From contig JAWKVX010000002.1 in NCBI GenBank assembly GCA_041397825.1, positions 434,001 through 498,000 of the forward strand: a stretch of 64,000 bases of DNA, given 5' to 3'. Below the pieces are notes generated by a model. That model was given only the letters and a program-made list of their open reading frames with translations, was not told the DNA's origin and searched no databases. The stretch comes from JANNSX01 sp041397825. GTDB lineage: Bacteria > Pseudomonadota > Alphaproteobacteria > Rhizobiales > Hyphomicrobiaceae. Below are positions 59,351 through 64,000 of this stretch, in pieces. Position 1 is the first letter of the stretch; every line of letters starts with the position of its first letter. The translations under genes and the position numbers were made by a program.

Positions 59351-59986
59351 TCAGGTGTCCACAGTCTCGATCCCGCGCGCCCTCGCGAAGGCCTGCATGT
59401 GAAAGCGGATCTGCGCATCGCCGTAACGGCTCGAAGTGCCGACCGGACAGGCGTCGCGCGCTCTGCAACCAAGGATCAGGCAGCGGGGCGTAGTATCGGC
59501 ACGAAGGTGGGCGGCACAGGCCCCGACGTCATAGCTCGTTCCGGAAAAGGCGCCGGTCGGGCAGGCACCGAGGCATGGCTTCTCGGCGCAACTCTCGCAG
59601 GGGCTGGCTTTGCCGGCGTGCACCGGTAGGCCCTCGACAGCACCTGGAATGAGCAGCACCGCCCGAAAGGCGTGCCAGAGCCCGTGCTCGGGATGGATCA
59701 GTAACCCGAGCGGAGACGGGTGCACATCCTCGGCACGCTGGGCCCAGCGCTGGAAGGGCAGGTAGGGCCGGTCGTTCGGATAGGCTGCGCGGACGCCAAG
59801 GGACGCCGCGATCGGGTCGACCACCCGCTTCGACCACCGGTCCATCGGATTGGGTTCGTCCCGTCGCCCACAGAGGAACGCCTCGAAACCCATTCCGCCG
59901 GTGGTGCCGATGAGCACCACCGTATGGGCATGGACGCTTTCGGGAAGCTCGCCGGCGAGAACCTCGGTTCCGCCACGCGCGACCAA
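59351..59986 (-). CDS. 4Fe-4S ferredoxin-like protein (QueG-type C-terminal domain)
   Basis: A protein of about 211 residues or more with eight cysteines for two clusters: CESCAEKPCLGACPTGAF near 130 and, after a long loop, CLILGCRARDACPVG near 170. HTVVLIGTTGGMGFEAF at the start resembles epoxyqueuosine-reductase-related proteins, but the cobalamin-binding part is missing. The first usable start is a TTG at 59986. The frame stays open upstream (ITVAELRITRYADIVAALAG) to near the aldolase stop, and this stretch fits the family, so the true start may be an unusual codon there. Confidence 0.75.
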   Translation of the reverse strand: MVARGGTEVLAGELPESVHAHTVVLIGTTGGMGFEAFLCGRRDEPNPMDRWSKRVVDPIAASLGVRAAYPNDRPYLPFQRWAQRAEDVHPSPLGLLIHPEHGLWHAFRAVLLIPGAVEGLPVHAGKASPCESCAEKPCLGACPTGAFSGTSYDVGACAAHLRADTTPRCLILGCRARDACPVGTSSRYGDAQIRFHMQAFARARGIETVDT

Positions 59987-60038
59987 GCCACTGCCCGCGA
60001 GCGCCGCGACAATGTCTGCGTAGCGGGTGATCCGGAGC

Positions 60039-60806
60039 TCAGCGACGGTAATCGGAGCCTTCCTCGTCGAGAATGCGCTTCAGCTCGTTGAAATGCAGGA
60101 TGCAGCCGCCCGGATAGTTCAGCCACTGATCGCGGGTCTTCCTGGCGACGGCGTCGGAGGCGATGCGCAACGGCTTACCCGTCGAGAGTGCCGTGATATA
60201 GGTCTCACAGGCGCGCTCGAAATAATAGAGCTCGTCGAAGGCTTGCGCGACCGTCGGAGCCGTGACCATGACGCCATGGTTGCCCATGACCATGATGGTC
60301 TTCCCGGGATTGTCGCGGAAGGCGTGGCTGACACGCTCCGCCTCGTCGCCCAGTCCCATGCCGTCGAAATTCTCGTCGACGATCATGCGGTCATAGAATC
60401 GCATGGTGTTCTGGTCGATCGGCGGTAGGGCCGAATCGGCCAGGCAGGCCAGGGCCAGCGCGAATTTGGAGTGCACGTGCAGGATGCAGGTAGCTCCTGG
60501 CACATTGCGGTGGATGGCGCCGTGCAGATCCCAGGCGGTCGGATCCGGGGCATCGGGCCGGTCCATGGTCGAAGGGTCATCCGCGTCGAGCAGCAACAGC
60601 TCGGATGCCTTGATCTTCGAGAAGTGACGGCCGTTCGGGTTCATCAGGAACTGCTTGCCGTCCTCGGAGACGGCGAGCGAGAGGTGGTTCGCGACCGCCT
60701 CATGCATGTTGAGGCGGGCGGTCCAGCGGAAGGCCGCAGCAAGGTCGCAGCGCGCCTCCCAGTTGTCGATGTTGGGACGCAACTGCGTGACGGTGCTCTG
60801 GCTCAT
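60039..60806 (-). CDS. Class II aldolase/adducin family protein
   Basis: A 255-residue zinc aldolase-fold protein. ARLNMHEAVANHLSLAV near 29 is the family start, then the zinc ligands in CILHVHSKFALALACL near 105 and a third His in VMGNHGVMVTAP near 175. FERACETYITALSTGKPLRI follows. The family includes fuculose-phosphate aldolase and many decarboxylase-like members; the exact reaction is unknown. The ATG at 60806 precedes MSQSTVTQLRP. The ferredoxin gene follows directly on the same strand. Confidence 0.87.
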   Translation of the reverse strand: MSQSTVTQLRPNIDNWEARCDLAAAFRWTARLNMHEAVANHLSLAVSEDGKQFLMNPNGRHFSKIKASELLLLDADDPSTMDRPDAPDPTAWDLHGAIHRNVPGATCILHVHSKFALALACLADSALPPIDQNTMRFYDRMIVDENFDGMGLGDEAERVSHAFRDNPGKTIMVMGNHGVMVTAPTVAQAFDELYYFERACETYITALSTGKPLRIASDAVARKTRDQWLNYPGGCILHFNELKRILDEEGSDYRR

Positions 60807-60971
60807 GGCGGTCTCCTCGGGGCGCGGATGTTGCGGCATTGTGCGGCTCCGCCCGGCCCCTGTCCAGAGCACCGAAAGCATGGCCCCTGCGCCGGGACCG
60901 GAGGGGTATTGCCCGGCCTTGCCTCCCCGGCTGCCGCATGACATGACCGCGTGTTCCTGGAGGAGACGCCT

Positions 60972-61730
60972 GTGACCGACTGCTCAACCCTCATCTCCGA
61001 GATGAACCGCACCGCGCTCGATGCCGGCCGGCTCATACGCGAGATCTACGAGCGGGATTTCGCCACCGAACGCAAGGCCGACGGCTCGCCTGTCACCGAG
61101 GCCGACAAGCGGGCGGAAGCCTTGATCTTGGAGCGGTTGAATGCCGCCGCCCCCGAGATCCCCATCGTCTCCGAAGAGAACGCCGCTTCCCACAGCCTCA
61201 GCCCCCCAGATCGCTTCTTCCTCGTCGATCCCCTGGACGGTACGAAAGAGTTCGTCTCGCGCAACGGCGAGTTCACCGTGAACATTGCGTTGATCGAGCG
61301 GGGTGTGCCGGCGCTGGGTGTCGTCTATGCGCCGGTCAAAGGGGGGCTCTACTGGGTCGACGCCCAAGGCCACGCCGTCGAGGCGCGGGAGGGCACGCAG
61401 ACCGCCATCCGGGCACGACCGGCACCCGCCTCGGGCCTCGTCGCCGCCGTCAGCCGGTCGCATCTCGACCAGGCGAGCCAGGACTATCTCGCCCGCTACA
61501 CCATCGCCGGCACGATCTCGGCCGGCTCCTCGCTCAAATTCTGCCTCGTCGCGCGCGGCGAGGCCGACGTCTATCCGCGTTTCGGGCCGACGAACGAGTG
61601 GGATACCGCCGCCGGCGATGCGGTGCTGAGGGCCGCGGGCGGCTCGATGCTGACGCCAGAGGGTGAGGTGTTCCGCTACGGCAAGCCCGGGTATCGTAAC
61701 GGGCCCTATGTGGCCTGGGGACGGAGGTGA
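60972..61730 (+). CDS. cysQ: 3'(2'),5'-bisphosphate nucleotidase CysQ
   Basis: A 252-residue Li-sensitive-type phosphatase that removes the 3'-phosphate of PAP, a by-product of sulfate assimilation. KADGSPVTEADKRAEALIL near 32, PIVSEENAA near 58 (metal Glu), LVDPLDGTKEFVSRNGEFTV near 78 (DPxDGT motif), and EWDTAAGDAVLRAAGG near 205 are complete. GTG 60972 has a perfect GGAGGAGA site, so it is preferred to GTG 60951. Confidence 0.93.
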   Translation: MTDCSTLISEMNRTALDAGRLIREIYERDFATERKADGSPVTEADKRAEALILERLNAAAPEIPIVSEENAASHSLSPPDRFFLVDPLDGTKEFVSRNGEFTVNIALIERGVPALGVVYAPVKGGLYWVDAQGHAVEAREGTQTAIRARPAPASGLVAAVSRSHLDQASQDYLARYTIAGTISAGSSLKFCLVARGEADVYPRFGPTNEWDTAAGDAVLRAAGGSMLTPEGEVFRYGKPGYRNGPYVAWGRR

Positions 61731-61737
61731 GGGTGTC

Positions 61738-62535
61738 ATGAAGGTCTACATCAGCGTCGACATCGAGGGCATCGCCGGCTCGCTCGACTGGGACGAGACC
61801 GAGATCGAGCACCCGCGATATGCCGAGTTCCGCGAGCTGATGACGGGCGAGACGCTGGCCGCCATCGAGGGCGCGAAAGCGGCTGGTGCAAACGAGATCG
61901 TCGTCAAGGATGCACATTCCTCTGGCCGCAACATTCTGATCGACCGGCTGCCGGCCGACGTGCGGATCATCCGCGGTTGGTCGGGGCATCCCTTCGGCAT
62001 GGTCGAGGGACTGGACAAGAGTTTCGATGCCGTCGTCATGATCGGCTACCATGCGTCTGCCGGCAGCGAGGCGAATGCGCTTGCGCATACGCTTTCGGGC
62101 AAAGCCGTCGACATGCGGCTGAACGGCGTGCGCGTGTCGGAAGCCGTGATGCATGCCTATGCGGCGGCGCTCGTCAAGGTGCCGCTCGCCTTCGTATCGG
62201 GCGACGCGGGCTTGTGCGACGAGCTGAACGTCTTCAACCCGGCGATAGTGACGCTCGCCGTGAAGCGCGGCACGGGGGCTGCAACGAACACGATGACGCC
62301 GGCCGGCGCCCGCGATGCCATACGCGAGGGCGTGACGTCGGCGCTACGGGGCGATCTGAAGCCATGCCTGGCCAAGCTGCCGGACACATTCTCGCTGGAG
62401 ATCATCTATGGCGATCCCGTCACCGCTCACAAGATGAGCTTCTATCCGGGCATGGAGCACGCGGGCGAGCGCAAGGTGCGGCTTGGCACGGCAAGCTTCT
62501 ACGAGGTGTTGCGAGCGTTGCAGTTCGTGGTCTGA
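61738..62535 (+). CDS. M55 family D-aminopeptidase (DppA-like)
   Basis: A 265-residue zinc peptidase of the DppA family. The start MKVYISVDIEGIAGSLDWDE holds the DxE zinc ligands, NEIVVKDAHSSGRNIL near 52 gives Asp and His, MIGYHASAG near 100 a further His, and SGDAGLCDEL near 155 follows. It cleaves short D-amino-acid or other peptides in the cytoplasm. It starts 7 bp after cysQ and ends 5 bp before a phzF remnant. Confidence 0.92.
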   Translation: MKVYISVDIEGIAGSLDWDETEIEHPRYAEFRELMTGETLAAIEGAKAAGANEIVVKDAHSSGRNILIDRLPADVRIIRGWSGHPFGMVEGLDKSFDAVVMIGYHASAGSEANALAHTLSGKAVDMRLNGVRVSEAVMHAYAAALVKVPLAFVSGDAGLCDELNVFNPAIVTLAVKRGTGAATNTMTPAGARDAIREGVTSALRGDLKPCLAKLPDTFSLEIIYGDPVTAHKMSFYPGMEHAGERKVRLGTASFYEVLRALQFVV

Positions 62536-62540
62536 GGCGT

Positions 62541-62630
62541 ATGGCTGCCGTTCCACTCCACATCATCGGCTCCTTTGCGGAGCACCCGTTCACGGGAAAC
62601 CCCGCCGCGATCGTGCCGCTGGACGCATGA
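62541..62630 (+). pseudogene. Truncated phzF-family remnant
   Basis: A 29-codon frame beginning MAAVPLHIIGSFAEHPFTGN and then PAAIVPLDA, followed by a stop. This is the N-terminus of PhzF-like isomerases (PFTGNPAAxVPLD), normally about 280-300 residues. The next 227 bp contain no PhzF-like sequence in any frame that I could find, so the rest has been deleted or displaced. It follows the M55 gene with a 5-bp gap and was probably its operon partner. Confidence 0.75.
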
Positions 62631-62857
62631 CATCTCCATGCGACTGCGCGATAGCGGTCCAACACCGTATTGAACGCGATTTGCCCATTGGGGTAAGTGC
62701 GTACATCATCCGATGAGCAATGATGAACTTCACGGCCCAGCGGTATCAGCACCGTTCGGCGGAAGCGCCAATCGTGCAACATGAACGACCGGAACGCGCC
62801 TTGCGGTCTGATCCATCGAGGTTCGATGCCCTCCGGCCGATCTTCGCAGGGTCGACT
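62631..62857. other. 227-bp stretch without a recognised gene
   Basis: The segment separates the phzF remnant and the GNAT gene. A minus-strand frame reads MLHDWRFRRTVLIPLGREVH and onward, but it matches nothing I know. It may be remains of an insertion that truncated phzF; no terminal inverted repeats or target duplication were seen. Confidence 0.4.
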
Positions 62858-63343
62858 TCAGCCGATCGGCTTCTCCAAGCCGATGAACTGCTCTGCGAAA
62901 CCGAAGGACCTGTAGGCCGCCCGGGCCTCACCGTTCCGGGCAAGGACGGTGATGCGGAGCCAACGGGCTCCGGCTTCGCGCGCGATCCGCTCGCACTCGG
63001 CGAGCATGACCTTGCCGATACCCTGGCCGCGGCAAGCGCGCGTCACGGCAAGGTCGCCGACATAGGCGTAAGTGAACGGCACCTCGTCGATGGAGTCATC
63101 CTCGACGCGGCAGAGGATGGTCGCATAGGCGACGATCGCCCCCTCGCTTTCGGCGACCAGGATATGGCCGGAACTCTCGGCACACTGCTTCTCCAGCTCG
63201 GCAACATACCAGGTACCAATCGCCTCGACAGGTTTCATGCGGTCGTAGAGATGGCCCTCGTGCGCCTGCAGTTCGCGCACGAGGGCGAGTAGGGCGCTCT
63301 CATCGCGAGGAACATAGGTGCGAATGGTCAGGCCGGCCAGCAT
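62858..63343 (-). CDS. GNAT family N-acetyltransferase
   Basis: A 161-residue acetyltransferase. AYVGDLAVTRACRGQGIGKV near 95 is motif A, with the acetyl-CoA pyrophosphate loop RACRGQGIG, and ITVLARNGEARAAYRSFGF near 132 is motif B with the catalytic-type Tyr. The acceptor is unknown. Starts at 63343, 63352 and 63355 are all possible; 63343 gives the conventional LTIRTYVPRDE start. Confidence 0.87.
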   Translation of the reverse strand: MLAGLTIRTYVPRDESALLALVRELQAHEGHLYDRMKPVEAIGTWYVAELEKQCAESSGHILVAESEGAIVAYATILCRVEDDSIDEVPFTYAYVGDLAVTRACRGQGIGKVMLAECERIAREAGARWLRITVLARNGEARAAYRSFGFAEQFIGLEKPIG

Positions 63344-63405
63344 GACGCTCATCATGCGGAGGTACGAGCGAAGCGTCAATTTGGATGTTGCCAGGCGGGC
63401 GTCAC

Positions 63406-64000
63406 TCAGACGTCGCGCCGACCGAAGAGGCGGGCGAGAAATCCGGTTTTCCGCGGTTGGCCGGGGTCGAGCGGATCGATGGCGCCACCGAGCGAACCGG
63501 TTTCCGGGAGGAGGTGGACGCCGGGGTCGCGCGTGGAGCCGTTGAGGCCGGTCGACGAGGTGCGGCGATGGCTCCCGGCTGTCGCTGCGTCGGCCTCGAG
63601 CAGCATCGGCACCTCACCGTTTTCGGCGAAGACCCTCGGCGGCGCACGATCCGCCTCGATGACGAGCGGTGGCGGCTCTTCGTCGCCGTTTGGATCGGCG
63701 GCGGATGGCAACCGCTCGTCGTCGGGCTCCTTGAGCGCCTGCACGAGGCGGCGGACTGTCTCGCCGCCCTGGGGTGAGCAGGCGGATGTTGTTCGACGCC
63801 TGTCGGTTACGGCGGACGGAGGCACTGGCGGCAAGGTCGCCCCGATGTCGGCGATCTGGGCGTCGAGCGACACGAGATAGCGCGGCCAGAGCGTGCTGTC
63901 GGGCTCGCGCCTGCTGAGGCGGACGATGAGGGCCCGGCAAGAGTCGAGCCAGTGGAGCCCTTCGTCGGTCTTGCCGGCCGCCGCATAAGTGAGGCCGATC
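63406..64000 (-). CDS. C-terminal part of a TPR-like protein
   Basis: An open frame that enters from the right edge. The visible first 50 residues include GLTYAAAGKTDEGLHWLDSC, which looks like a tetratricopeptide-type helix pair, then SLDAQIADIGATLPPVPPSA. The remaining roughly 140 residues are rich in Pro, Asp, Glu and Arg, without a recognised domain, and end FLARLFGRRDV. The GTG at 63873 is probably internal, because the frame upstream is protein-like. The function is unknown. Confidence 0.55.
   Translation of the reverse strand, partial: IGLTYAAAGKTDEGLHWLDSCRALIVRLSRREPDSTLWPRYLVSLDAQIADIGATLPPVPPSAVTDRRRTTSACSPQGGETVRRLVQALKEPDDERLPSAADPNGDEEPPPLVIEADRAPPRVFAENGEVPMLLEADAATAGSHRRTSSTGLNGSTRDPGVHLLPETGSLGGAIDPLDPGQPRKTGFLARLFGRRDV

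Noticed and set aside
62720..63292. 190-codon plus-strand frame
   Set aside because: It is antisense to the GNAT gene, which shows intact acetyl-CoA motifs.
1..64000. tRNA, rRNA, CRISPR arrays, phage genes or complete insertion sequences
   Set aside because: None was recognised; no regularly spaced repeats, cloverleaf-like segments, integrase or transposase genes were seen.

Overview
The window is high-GC DNA that reads as an alphaproteobacterial chromosome, most likely Hyphomicrobiales-like. The grounds are a rhizobial-type betaine-homocysteine methyltransferase, an MttB homologue without pyrrolysine, the BamE / cytochrome bc1 chaperone / DUF177 neighbourhood, an ExoF/ExoP-style exopolysaccharide locus and a membrane pyrophosphatase. 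No rRNA, tRNA, CRISPR array or complete insertion sequence was seen. Genes are tightly packed, with many ATGA-type overlaps.

Region 1 (1-9.2 kb) degrades aromatic compounds through homogentisate: an FAD hydroxylase with a DUF2783 partner, MaiA, a MarR regulator, HmgA, a fumarylacetoacetase, an MBL-fold protein with an altered metal motif, and two enzymes of homoprotocatechuate meta-cleavage type. The same pseudo-palindrome overlaps the predicted -10 boxes of both the hmgA and hydroxylase promoters, which suggests one MarR regulon. Region 2 (9.2-16.5 kb) handles methylated amines and amino-acid derivatives: Bmt, an SDR, a LysE exporter, MttB, a GFA-family protein, an M20 amidohydrolase and an ectoine-hydrolase-like M24 enzyme.

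Region 3 (16.7-39.4 kb) is a surface-polysaccharide locus. It has ExoF-like export, a polyprenyl-phosphate sugar transferase, an ExoP-like co-polymerase, a Wzy-like polymerase, two tandem Wzx-like flippases, GT2 and GT26 glycosyltransferases, a secreted GH5, and a sugar-modification set (cytidylyltransferase, 3,5-epimerase-like, SAF-domain oxidoreductase, NAD epimerase, PIG-L deacetylase) with an internally duplicated cysteine-rich protein of unknown function. Three proteins of the locus have substitutions at normally essential residues: the LuxR-type regulator, an orphan ABC ATPase and the ExoP kinase domain.

Region 4 (39.6-51.2 kb) holds an operon with a polyamine-type ABC transporter, an isochorismatase-like hydrolase and a GH63 glucosidase, followed by housekeeping genes (DUF177, UQCC chaperone, BamE, H+-pyrophosphatase, bactofilin).

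Region 5 (51.2-53.0 kb) is the most exciting part. It is a compact retron-like element whose reverse transcriptase (NAxxH, YADD and VTG motifs) is fused to a C-terminal TIR domain. Immediately upstream is a 115-nt candidate msr-msd RNA bounded by a perfect 14-bp a1/a2 inverted repeat and containing a perfect 14-bp msd-like hairpin. The a2 repeat contains the RT ribosome-binding site and start codon, so a1:a2 pairing could gate RT-TIR synthesis.

Region 6 (53.1-64 kb) is mixed metabolism: a patatin lipoprotein, a DUF1326/DUF2182 pair, a haloacid dehalogenase, a PhyH-like oxygenase, a UDP-glucuronate epimerase-like protein, KptA, a ferredoxin, a class II aldolase, CysQ, an M55 peptidase, a truncated phzF remnant, a GNAT acetyltransferase and the end of a TPR-like protein.
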